A stretch of DNA of 23,039 nucleotides from Amoebophrya sp. AT5.2 (lineage: Eukaryota; Sar; Dinophyceae; Syndiniales; Amoebophryaceae), in assembly GCA_005223375.1 (NCBI GenBank), contig RXOD01004392.1, forward strand, positions 1 through 23,039, given 5' to 3'. The notes below the pieces were generated by a model, which saw only the letters and a list, made by a program, of their open reading frames with translations, was not told the origin of the DNA and did not search any database. A program made the translations under genes and the position numbers. Positions 1 to 8,976 of this stretch are shown here, one piece after another. Every line of letters starts with the position of its first letter. The stretch's first letter is position 1.

Positions 1-81
1 CCACCTAGAGCAATCCGCCACTAAAGGAGACCCATCGCGAAGTACTTACCAGTTCCCCACTTACCAGCTGGTCCCTCCATA
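1..81. mobile_element. Introner-like element, right end only (left part outside window)
   Basis: Read on the reverse strand from base 81, the segment starts TATGGAGGGACCAGCTGG, then GTAAGTG, then AACTGGTAAGTACT. The same order of blocks begins the element at 21567, and the first 18 bases match the ends of the ARP1 intron element at 5439-5845. So bases 1-81 are one terminus of the same inverted-repeat family, cut by the window edge. The flank after CATA (78-81) is CGCAT; the partner flank is not visible, so a target duplication cannot be tested. It lies directly upstream of the thioredoxin gene, in its leader or in an intron of a neighbouring transcript. Confidence 0.75.
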
Positions 82-118
82 CGCATCCCGGAGCTCATCA
101 AGCAGCTGCAGGAACGTC

Positions 119-1418
119 ATGGCTCCCTCAAAAGCCAGAAACCCAGCTGCTCCCCGACCAAGGCTGAATCCCGTCACCAGAAAAACGACCGCCGCTCGTC
201 TCTTACTTCTCGCGGGCACGACTACCAGCATGCTCGGGGGCGCCTCTGCCGTGGATCTGAACAACCCGGTGATGGAGATCCAGTCGGGAAACTTCGAATC
301 GCACATGAAGAGCGGCCACCGCTACTTCATCAAGTTTTTCGCCCCTTGGTGCACGTACTGCAAACGGCTGAAAAGCACGTGGGAGGACCTAGCGAGCCAG
401 GTGCACGAGCAAGACACCCTGGAGACGCGCATCGCCGAAGTCGACTGTACTAAGCACCCCGATATCTGCACAAAAGTGGGCGTCAAGGTACCACCGGATG
501 CTGTTATTGTTGGTGTACTTGTTGAGCCAATTAATAGGCTCCCACGAGGAATGTAGTTGCCAGAATGAATCGAATGAGTGAACTGAATTTGTATTTGATC
601 AAGTGAAATGGTATATTCTAATTTTTGACCCTGGAAGTCGTGCAAGTGAAGTCAAGTGGAAGTGCAACGAACCTAACCAACTATATATAATTGCCCGGAG
701 TCGAGCGCAACAGCAACTCCACTGACGACTCCACTCGCACCAGGGTTACCCGACTTTGTTGTACGCGGACGAAAACGGTGAGATGTACAAATACAGCGGG
801 GGAATGAAGCTCGACGTTTTCAAAGCCATGGTTGTGCAGCAGGTTGATGCCAAGGCGGTCACCTCTGGCGAGAGCTTCACTCTGACGAAGCAGGGCGCCT
901 CGTCACCACAACCGGTGTGGGGCGCTGCAGCGAGTGGGCGTGCACCATCAGGAGGTGAAAGTGCCGCTGCGACTACAAGCTCAGGTAGCCAGGAGAAGCC
1001 TGCAGCTTCAACCGGAGGCGCTGGTGGTGGTAGCGCGATCGGGTCCAGGGCACAAATAGAAGCCGCGGTATCTGCGGGTATGGCGAACATGGTCAACAAC
1101 TTCGTGGCAGCAGAGAAATTCGTCGTGCAACAACTGCTGCCTCTGGTGGGAGGCACCGAGTTCCTGTACTTCCTTGTGCATTTTCCAACAATTTTCATCG
1201 TCGTGAATGACTGTTTCTGTTTGATCTCCAATGAATAAATCTCCGACAATCTTCCCCAACAAACCTACAACTTCAGGGACTTCTTGCGTGGCAAGAGTGA
1301 GCTGAATGACGACCAGTATTGGGACTTCGTATTCTACCTTTATGCCGTCGGCCTGACCAGTATCATCGTCGGGGTGTCCCTTCTGTGGTATGCGATTCCC
1401 AGCTGGTGGTCGCCGTGA
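119..1418 (+). CDS. Thioredoxin-domain protein with signal peptide and C-terminal membrane anchor (PDI/TMX-like)
   Basis: Exons 119-487, 744-1165 and 1277-1418 give 310 residues. A basic start (1-25) leads into a hydrophobic core ending near ASA (about 42-44), read as a signal peptide. The thioredoxin fold follows, with active site WCTYC (cysteines 78 and 81) and the cis-proline motif GYP (124-126) restored exactly across intron 1. Residues about 165-210 are Ser/Gly/Ala-rich. The last exon encodes a hydrophobic helix (YWDFVFYLYAVG... to SWW) and stops just after it. Both introns are GT-CAG (256 and 111 nt, donors GTACCA and GTACTT). The architecture fits an ER-lumen disulfide oxidoreductase anchored by a C-terminal helix, like TMX proteins; the exact orthologue is not recognised. 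ATG 119 follows CTGCAG by 7 nt. An upstream coding exon cannot be excluded, because an introner end sits at 1-81. Confidence 0.88.
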
Positions 1419-2808
1419 AAGTTTGGTGCTGCGAATTCAAAGGGGCCCGACGGCGTCCTCGACCTGCAATGCGAGTACGCGCAGGAACTGGAACACACGC
1501 CCATTTGATTGTCGCAGGAAATCGGCGCGCGATTTGTTCTTGTTTATGTTGTATTTGACGTTGTTAAAGACCGACGCTTGATGTTTGTGGCCGCATGTGC
1601 GATCCCGCTACTATCGCACCGAGGGCCGCGGCGGCGGAGGGGGAGGCCTGGTGCCAGGAAGCGACAAAATAATCGACGCCCCACACCCCCTTCTCAGATG
1701 AATGTACTAAGTACACGTGGCTCTGACAAGAAACCTGAAAGCGACCGGCGACACCGAGCTGTAGGTGGGTGGCTTCTTTATTAAGCCGATAGCGATACTG
1801 TACGAAAAACTGCCACATTTTTTTTTGGAAGCTTCTGGTCTTCCTTTGCCGCCAGGATCGAAATGTGGGTCGTTGGACGTTGTTCTCGCTTGTTTCGGAA
1901 GGATGAAGCGGCTACCACGAAGGTGTGTTGAGAGTCGATAACGATATCAATGAAACAGAACGCATCAAAGAAAAAATATGAATATGTTGATAAAAAAATA
2001 TACAAACTCGGGCTGAGAGGCAGTGCTCCCGAGACGGGCTGACTAAACCAAACATCTTACGAGCATACCTGTTACGAGAGACAAGACGAAACTAAGCAAC
2101 AAAGATGCTGGAACCATATACGTACATCAAATTTATCGAGCCCAGTATACCATCCAGGTTGCCACTGCCTTCCCCATAGAGCTAGACCAGGAAGAGATCG
2201 AATCGCGCCCCTCGCGACAATACGGAAGCTTGTCGGGGCGGGGGCTTACGAAGACTGGACGCAACAGAGTGCCTTAGGCACAAACTAACTCCCTAAAATA
2301 CTAGTGCCGCTTCATCGTCGTGCTACGACTACGCGTTGTTGAGAAGAAGTTTTTTGCTCGCACTCGATTCCAGTTCGTTTCCGGAAGTCTTTTAAACGAT
2401 ACCCTCACCAACGCCAAGCGGATTCTCTCCCGGACCATCGACGCTACCATCTCTCGCATAGCGTGAGTCATCGGCTCTGGTGTCGGAGGAGCAACTGCCG
2501 GGTAACGGCGAGCCAGCCGACAACACAAAGACAAACGGCGCTCGACGAGCAGGTGCAGGAGCGCAAGGCGATACTTGATTTTGCTCAATATCAAATCGGA
2601 CAGAATCAGACAGTTTTGGCACAACCCCAACGAGACCACGACCGAGCCTGAGCCAGCAACCGAGTGTCGCACGGTTCAATCATCGACGTTCAAGGAACTG
2701 CGAGGAGCGTTCGTTCTTGCACCACACAAGTGCCACTTCTTCGTCGCCGGAGTGGTAAAGGTGGCACTACGATTACCAGGGACGAATACCAGGAGCTGGG
2801 CGAGGAAG
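1419..2808. other. Intergenic region, 1.4 kb
   Basis: No long frame with gene-like composition on either strand, apart from the possible exon at 2305-2462 listed separately. Codon-like GC bias is absent from about 1780 to 2290, and A/T runs are common around 1810-2000. No RNA gene, tandem repeat or introner end was seen. The region should contain the 3' end of the thioredoxin transcript and the leader of the SHP-box protein. Confidence 0.6.
2305..2462 (+). other. Possible upstream coding exon of the SHP-box gene
   Basis: A 52-codon stopless stretch runs from just after ACTAG (2300-2304) to a consensus donor GTGAGT at 2463. It reads as a helical basic peptide (for example NDTLTNAKRILSRTIDATIS). 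Its phase (two leftover bases) fits a join to a CAG acceptor at 2791-2792, which would enter the frame of the next gene as ASWARKMVIPMP. It contains no ATG, so it would need a further 5' exon that was not found. The opposite strand is also open here. One match of three phases is weak evidence. Confidence 0.25.
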
Positions 2809-3755
2809 ATGGTGATACCAATGCCCGCCGGCATGGGCGCAGCCATGAATGGCGACCCACCCGAACAAGTCTTGCCACATCTGCAGAAGATAAAGTAATA
2901 TATGAACTCCCTTTAATCAATGCCACACTTCTGCCTTGCTTTGTACTTCGTATTAAATCAACGCAACGACGTTGCTCAGGTGGACCGTCGTCGCGGTTTT
3001 CATCGGCAGCATAGGGAAAATAGTAAGCGGCGGCCTGCCCTTCAACGAGATATTCTACGTCATATCCGGCATTTTTCTCATGAAAGACGACAAGATAACA
3101 GGAAGAGCATACCAGTGCCTCCTTGGGACACCACTCAGCGCATGCGTCGGTACAACCTCTACCTGTTTCGTCGAATTTTGCTTTGTTTTTTTCATTTCTT
3201 TATTGCATCCGACCAGCACTCTGACTATGTACTTGTTCACTGAACAGTGAGTATTAGAATACAACTTGATTCATTCTCAGGACCATCCGGCGGCGGGCTG
3301 TCCTGTTTGACACCAGTGATGTTTCTCGGTGGCATAAACGTTCTCTTTGGTCTGTTCAACCCCTTTCTCCTGGAGCCATTCAACCTGATATGTATTTTTT
3401 GTTTTTCTTGGTTTGCTATAATGAATCAGGTCTCATTTCCATTTTTCTTTAGGTCCGCACCGCATTAAATTCGCTGCGCCCCCACTACAACTTACAGCTT
3501 CCTTGATTCGCAACAGGTTTGGTCTCCCAGTTGGTGGGTGTATTTTTTGCGTATCAGACGTGGTCCTACTTGCGGGGCGAGTCGGGGCCGACAGGAGCTT
3601 TGCCCGGCGGGTTTGCGGGGAACACAACCTACAATCCGCCCGGACCAGCGACGCTGTCCTCTTCCACAACAGCGGACAGAAATGCGCCGACCACACCGCA
3701 GACGAATTTCGTTGCGTTTCAAGGGGAAGGGAACAAACTCGGGAACATACCATAA
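2809..3755 (+). CDS. Multi-pass membrane protein with C-terminal SHP-like p97/Cdc48-binding box
   Basis: Exons 2809-2894, 2980-3149, 3281-3391 and 3517-3755 join in frame to 201 residues. The introns are 85, 131 and 125 nt, all GT-CAG. A short N-terminus (MVIPMPAGMG) precedes hydrophobic segments: KWTVVAVFIGSIGKIVSGG, then NEIFYVISGIFLM, then LTPVMFLGGINVLFGLF, then FNLICLVSQLVGVFFAYQ. A linker with CVGPSGGGLSC lies between the second and third. The tail is Pro/Thr/Asn-rich and ends NFVAFQGEGNKLGNIP. FQGEGNKLG (190-198) resembles the SHP box by which derlins, Ufd1 and p47 bind the p97 N-domain. Four membrane segments, about 200 residues and an SHP tail recall derlins, but no rhomboid-fold motif is recognised, so ER-associated degradation is only an inference. 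ATG 2809 has good context (AAGATGG) and follows a CAG by 16 nt. Confidence 0.72.
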
Positions 3756-4888
3756 CGGAATATTTATGAAAAACCAAGATGGACGGAGGGGGAGGCATGG
3801 TTGTGCACTGGATTCAGGCCAGTACCACTATGCGGGCCGCTCCTGTCCGGCGCTGGCACTCATGAACATGAACGAAATGCTAAAAGGCTAAGTAACGGTA
3901 ACGCGCGCTCGCCTCCGCTCCGTGACACCTACTTACTTTCTTAGTTTTCACTGGCATGGTGCCGATCCCACTCGCACTTGCTTCGACGTCCACGAGATGC
4001 GTCCGGAGAAAAAAACGATATCTTGACGCGCACCGCAAAGCCGCATTCTGAGAGTTTCCTCGAGGTCGGGGAGGCCACTTGGACCATGTTTGTAATCACA
4101 AACAAATTCAATCTTCATCGTCTCTCTCCTGCGCATTCGCGACGCGTGGCATCAGTGCTTAAAAATGGCAAGTGCATAAGCCTGTTCTACCTTTAGTATA
4201 CGTGTTCGGAAGTGCAATTATCCTCAACAATTTCGAAAAGCTGACACGCGCGCCTCCAACGTCGAATTGGCTGCCTTTGTAGCAGGTGCGAGCAGTCTTA
4301 GTGCCGCCTTTGTTTTCTTTCTCGTGATTCTGTTGATCACATGACTTAGATTTCATTCGTGACCCTGTCCCTGGGCCGTAGTAGTGATCTAAGTGCTGTC
4401 ACTGTAGTTTCTTTGTTTTTAAAAGACCATCTACCCACCTATAGCAAGTTGCGGCTGTAATACTTACTACTGGTACTGACTAGGTAGATCTAGATGACGC
4501 AACGGCAACGAGTATACTGAGACCGACGCACTTGTTGCAAGCAGAAGGCTCCACCTAAAGATGGCTGATCGTCGGCGCGGCCGGCAAGACAGTCTCTTGC
4601 GGCAAGAAGTAGGTCCTGGGCTGGGTTGCGCCAAACTGCCATTCGTGTGGGCCTAGAAGGGGCCGTACGATCGAAGCTGACCGAAGCACCGCCACAAGCC
4701 AGCACTCGTCTACTCCGTACCCTGGGGCGGCTGGGCTGCATTTCGTCCGCCTACGACGAGTCGTGAGCATCTTTTTTATGCATCGCCGTCGTAGTTTCAG
4801 AAGCTAGGACGAGAGCGCTTGCTTCCACCTGTGCCTCCCGCAGGAGCTGACCGACGGTCGTGACGTCTCTTACGTCAAGAGCATCAAA
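3756..4888. other. Intergenic region, 1.1 kb
   Basis: The spacer lies between the SHP-box gene and ARP1. Short open frames exist on both strands (for example 4490-4741 on the minus strand and a 31-codon ATG frame at 4561 on the plus strand), but none shows domain structure or splice continuity. T-rich tracts near 4300-4420 look like ordinary untranscribed or untranslated sequence. No RNA gene was recognised. Confidence 0.6.
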
Positions 4889-7184
4889 ATGGCAGCGGTG
4901 ATAGCGAATCAGCCGGTCGTAATCGACAACGGCTCCGGCGTGATGAAGGCGGGGATTGCGGGCGACGAGGCCCCGAAGTGCGTGTTTCCCAATTACGTCG
5001 GCAGGCCAAAGCACGAGCGCGCCATGGCCGGGGCCGCGGAAGGCGAAATCTTCATCGGGGACAGCGCGACCCACTTGAGAGGCCTGCTGACGTGCAACTA
5101 TCCGGTGCAACACGGAGTGGTCGAGGACTGGCTCGAGATGGAGCAGATATGGCACCACGTACTAACTCATGCTTTTTTTCGTCTGATATTTTCAACATGC
5201 CACAGCAACCTCTGTCCCTGTCCGACCTGTTCACCGCCGCATCATAACTACGTACGAGATTCAAACGCTGCTTTCATCGATCAGGTCTACAACGAGATGA
5301 AGATTGCGTCCGAGGAACACCCGGTCCTTCTGACCGAGGCGCCGCTGAATCCGGCGCGGAACCGCGAGAAGGCCGCGGAAGTTTTTTTTGAGAGCTTCAA
5401 CACACCGGCATTGTTTGTGAGCGCTCAAGCCATCCTCTTATGGTCGGACCAGCTGGTAACGGTAAGTGTCAAAACAAGTGGTAATGTGGAATTGGGGACC
5501 GGGTCTCCGGTGTGCCTTCGTGTGTCCTGGAAAAAACATCTGCAGTAGGTGTAGAAAGGCGGCGTTCCGCCTGGTCGGCTGTTCTTGCGCCTCTGTCTCC
5601 TGCTTCTTCTGCAGCCCCAGCCTACAGCTGACAATAGACCGACGCACCAGGCTCTTGTTTTTGCAGCCTCGTTTTCAGGCGGCCCTATCGCCATGTCTTG
5701 TCACTACGACTACGGTTTCCCTCTACCACCTCCTCCCAAGAATTCATTGCTCGGAGGAGGATTCATTCTCGCAGCATCTCACTTTTACAACCAGTCGAGT
5801 CCTCTGCCACTTGACTTCCATCAACCTCCAGCTGATCCGTTCATACCTCTCTCTGTACGCTTCCGGGCGGACAACGGGCGTGGTGTTGGACTCTGGAGAC
5901 GGCGTCTCGCACGTCGTCCCCGTGTACGAGGGCTTCGCTCTCGGTCACGCGATCCAGCGAATGGACGTGGCTGGCAGGGACGTCACAGACTCGCTGGTGC
6001 TGCAGCTGCGAAGGCAGGGACACGTGTTCCACACAAGCGCCGAAAGAGAAATCGTACTACGCCTTGGCAATTAATTTAGTTTGTTTTCAATACGGTTCGT
6101 TCGGTTCAGTTTCAGATGAGCGTCGATCAGCACCACCTTCGGATGTATGATGCCACTTCTGCACTTCGCGTGCTCGTCTGCGTAGTCGTGGTAGAGGTAG
6201 TTCCATGGTTGTACTAAACTCCACTTTATTTTGTTTCTTGTACGCATTGATGAAAACTGAAATGACAGGTCCGCGAGATGAAAGAGCGTGTGTGCTATGT
6301 GGCGTTCAATCCGGTAAAGGAGGAGACGAGTCCCGAAAACCAACCAACCGTTTACAAACTTCCTGATGGGCAGACCATCAATCTCTCCGCCGAACGCTTC
6401 CGCGCACCCGAAATTCTGTTTCAGCCGAACTTAGTTGGGCTCGAGTACCCAGGAGTGCACGAACACCTCTTCACGGCGATAAGTACAATTCATTTGTTTG
6501 TAGTCATACTCATATCTGATTTTTTTTAAATGAAAATTTAATTTGGGGCACGTACGATGAGGAAAATTTTTTTCGGCCTGCCCGTTATTTTCCACCGACG
6601 TCAGCGTCTATTTATACAAAAATAAATTCGACATCGACAGATCGCAGCGACCTGGATTTACGCAAGACCTTGTACTCGCAGATTGTGCTCTCGGGCGGCA
6701 GCACCATGTTTACTGGCTACGGAGACCGACTGCTCAACGAAATGCGGAAACTCGTGCCGAAGGATTGTACCGCTTGTTTCGTTTTTTCAATGATACTACG
6801 ATAGAATAAGACAGACGTTTTTTATAATTGAAAAACAGTTTGGTGGGGCACTCCTGTATTAAGGCTCCACGCGGATTGGAGCAGATGGTGAAGGTTACTC
6901 CTGGGCCGGTGATCCATGACGCAATGACGGATTGAATGAAAAACAGTTTGGTTTTGACCGACATCAAGGTGAGTCCTCCGTGTGCTGCGTGCCCCCGCAT
7001 CATTATCATTCGTAACATCATCGCTGCAGGTAAAATCCGAATATCGGCCCCGCCAAGTCGTCAGCTCTCCACGTGGACCGGAGGCAGCATTCTGGCGAGT
7101 CTTGCGACTTTCAAGACGATGTGGGTATCGCGCGAAGAGTACGATGAGGAAGGGCCCGGCGTGATGCACCGCAAAACTTTCTGA
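4889..7184 (+). CDS. ARP1: Actin-related protein 1 (centractin), dynactin filament subunit
   Basis: Exons 4889-5158, 5285-5438, 5851-6053, 6269-6482, 6641-6766 and 7030-7184 give 373 residues, against about 376 for animal centractin, colinear throughout. Diagnostic stretches are [14 protein letters not shown] (phosphate loop 1), [37 protein letters not shown] (phosphate loop 2), [35 protein letters not shown] and the terminal MHRKTF. The IANQPV start, VGRPKH and HRKTF ending separate Arp1 from conventional actin. Arp1 forms the short filament of dynactin, which links dynein to cargo. Introns 1, 3, 4 and 5 are GT-CAG (126, 215, 158 and 263 nt). Intron 2 is a 407-bp introner plus one 5-bp duplication, and only its precise non-GT-AG removal restores [11 protein letters not shown]. 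At the exon 5/6 join, PKDCKIRIS carries Cys where animals have Val. Confidence 0.96.
5434..5438. repeat. Target-site duplication, left copy (CCTCT)
   Basis: CCTCT immediately precedes the TATG start of the ARP1 introner and recurs directly after its CATA end at 5846-5850. Keeping one copy gives GCC ATC CTC TCT CTG TAC, the conserved AILSLY of actins. Confidence 0.8.
5439..5845. mobile_element. Introner element (407 bp) forming intron 2 of ARP1
   Basis: The left end TATGGTCGGACCAGCTGG and the reverse complement of the right end TATGAACGGATCAGCTGG match at 15 of 18 bases, forming terminal inverted repeats. The element is bracketed by the direct repeat CCTCT. It sits between codons of the most conserved actin-fold helix (QAIL / SLYASGR), so it must be spliced out. 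The excised unit (element plus one CCTCT, 412 nt) begins TA or CC and ends TA or CT depending on register, never GT-AG. The interior shows no transposase-like frame, so it would be a non-autonomous, MITE-like insertion. Confidence 0.85.
5846..5850. repeat. Target-site duplication, right copy (CCTCT)
   Basis: Direct partner of 5434-5438, directly after the CATA terminus of the introner. Exon 3 of ARP1 is taken to begin at 5851, using the left copy as coding; splicing at any register within the repeat gives the same mRNA. Confidence 0.8.
6829..6844. repeat. 16-bp direct repeat, copy 1, inside ARP1 intron 5
   Basis: TGAAAAACAGTTTGGT recurs without mismatch at 6937-6952, 108 bp downstream in the same intron. 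Each copy carries an ACAG that could act as an acceptor. Confidence 0.85.
6937..6952. repeat. 16-bp direct repeat, copy 2, inside ARP1 intron 5
   Basis: Perfect second copy of the repeat at 6829-6844. It is followed at 6969 by an unused consensus donor, GTGAGT, so 6947-6968 could be a 22-nt cassette exon. Inclusion would shift the ARP1 frame. Confidence 0.85.
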
Positions 7185-8039
7185 CGAACGAGGGCCAGGA
7201 GCGTCGAGAATCAGCTCCTTTGACGACTGCGAAGCTTGTTCTCACGAACGACTGCTAGTTGCCCAATCCAAGATCAAGTTCGAGCATTTTCTAAACCGGT
7301 ACAGCGCTTATCACATTTCTGAGCGAGGCAGAAGTAGACCCTTCGGACCACATTCAAAGAAATGTTGGGTCCGTGGTTGTCTTCAGCTCCTCAAATTATT
7401 CTGCAGACTGACAGATGAATGCACGTTTCTGAGCTCTGATGCTGATTGTCAATGCGCTTCACAGAATCGCAGCCAGTAGCGATGCCCAAAATGAATCGAT
7501 GAGAATGCTGGCCAGTCGCCTGATCATGGGGCGACCCTCTTTTTTTATCTTTTTCTCATCCTCATCGCATGCGCATCGAACCGCTCATATTCATTAGGAT
7601 TAGTTTTAGTTCGCGTTGCAGAGTCCAACTCCAAGCGCGACAGCGTACTCCTTGTTCCATAATCCATAAATTTGGCTGACACCAAACTCGAATTTCGCTT
7701 CCGTTCTTCGTGCTGATCAAACAAGGGACCGTGCATCGGAATCGTTCTGAGGTGGACGAGGAGCGTCAGCGTCTATAGGATATTGCAACTATATGCCCAT
7801 CATGTTTTACATGATCTCTGATCAATGCATGAATATGGATACTCATACATGTTCCTCTTTGTTCACCGCATACTTTACAACTAAGACCACGACTCCTGAA
7901 ATCCAGTTCCAGGTCTACTGTTCATTTTCAGTTCTGGCTGCACGACCAACTCTAACGTGAAAGCAACCTTACCTATAGCTACTATCGGCATCTCAGGTTG
8001 TCGCATAGCTGTAGAAACACCCCTTCAGCGACCAAACCC
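7185..8039. other. Intergenic region between ARP1 and LSM8
   Basis: No supported gene on either strand. The sequence is of mixed composition with several short T runs (near 7540-7560). The last part contains TTCAG at 8024-8028, 11 nt before the LSM8 start, a candidate trans-splice acceptor. No tRNA-like cloverleaf or snRNA motif was recognised. Confidence 0.6.
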
Positions 8040-8327
8040 ATGGCCCTTCTCGAGGATTTCGCGGAGGCGAAGGTCTCTGTGCTAACGAACGACGGAAAGT
8101 ACTTCGTGGGGATACTATCAGGGTTCGACCAAGCCACGAACGTGATCCTCACGCAGTGCGAAGAGCGGGTGTACCATGCGGATGCAGAGGGCGAGAAGCT
8201 CTATATGGGCTTGTACGTCATCCGCGGTGACACGATCGCGATGGTGTCAGAAATAGACGAAAAAACGGACGATCAAATCGACGTCGAAACGATCAGAGCA
8301 GCACCCATGAAACCAGTGGTCCATTGA
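8040..8327 (+). CDS. LSM8: U6 snRNA-associated Sm-like protein Lsm8
   Basis: An intronless frame of 95 residues, the normal Lsm8 length (about 96). The Sm1 motif reads GKYFVGILSGFDQATNVIL (about 19-37) and the Sm2 motif GLYVIRGDTIAMV (about 56-68), with the Arg-Gly-Asp that shapes the RNA-binding pocket. The lead-in MALLEDF and the tail following EIDE (DVETIRAAP) resemble other Lsm8 proteins and not Lsm1. Lsm8 defines the nuclear Lsm2-8 ring, which binds the 3' oligo-U of U6 snRNA and supports splicing. The frame stays open upstream to about 7998, but ATG 8040 (CCCATGGCC) matches the family start. The 3' flank holds AATAAA at about 8766. Confidence 0.95.
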   Translation: MALLEDFAEAKVSVLTNDGKYFVGILSGFDQATNVILTQCEERVYHADAEGEKLYMGLYVIRGDTIAMVSEIDEKTDDQIDVETIRAAPMKPVVH

Positions 8328-8976
8328 AGAGATGAAGGAAACCGCCAGAACTGATGAAGCTTCTTGCTGCGGTTGCAGCTACATCGCCGCACGTTAAAGG
8401 TGTGCTCAACTACATCCTCATCACCTCCATCGATTAATTCATTGCGGAGCACTCACTCCCAAGAAAAGGCAACGAGCGACAGTCACACAGTTTCTGCTGC
8501 TTCTAACGGTTAAGCCGCGTACGCATTGCAAGAGTGCTACATGTCCACATCCGGAAACAGTCAAAAAGCACAGATTTAGCTTCGATGAGGAGGGAACGCA
8601 AAACGACGGGGAGCCATCAAAGCGAAAATACGAGCGAATAAAACCGAAGTCAGATCGATGTAGAGCATTCGGCATCGTAGCCCTTGATTTCTTATGTTAC
8701 AGTTACATAATCATAATAATGTATCAGCAGTCATAGCGTCAGCGTCCTCCCAATCGAAAGTTTTAAATAAAGTATAGTGTCAGCTTTTTCGTGTTTCTCG
8801 TTTTTTTCTACTTGCTTCGTAGTAGATTCGGAACACACTACTAGTGTGACACTAGATTTTCCTGCGCGACACGTTGTGGCGCGATTCGCTTTCAAATCCA
8901 ACATCAGCATAAAATAACTTCAACTTCTTCTAAATTGTTATTGTGTTTTACTACTTCTAGTCGACCACCTTCCTTA
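8328..8976. other. Intergenic region downstream of LSM8
   Basis: No supported gene. It contains AATAAA near 8766, a possible polyadenylation signal for LSM8, and a small perfect hairpin CACACTA-C-TAGTGTG at 8834-8848. It ends with a T-rich tract and TTCTAG at 8955-8960, 16 nt before the next start codon. Confidence 0.6.

Noticed and set aside
1390..1410. CCCAGCTGG near the end of the thioredoxin gene, like the introner repeat
   Set aside because: It codes IPSWW in the last exon and lacks TATG and the rest of the terminus; a chance match.
3453..3516. Alternative acceptor TTTAG at 3452 for the last exon of the SHP-box gene
   Set aside because: It would shift into a frame without the hydrophobic helix and SHP tail; the acceptor at 3516 keeps both.
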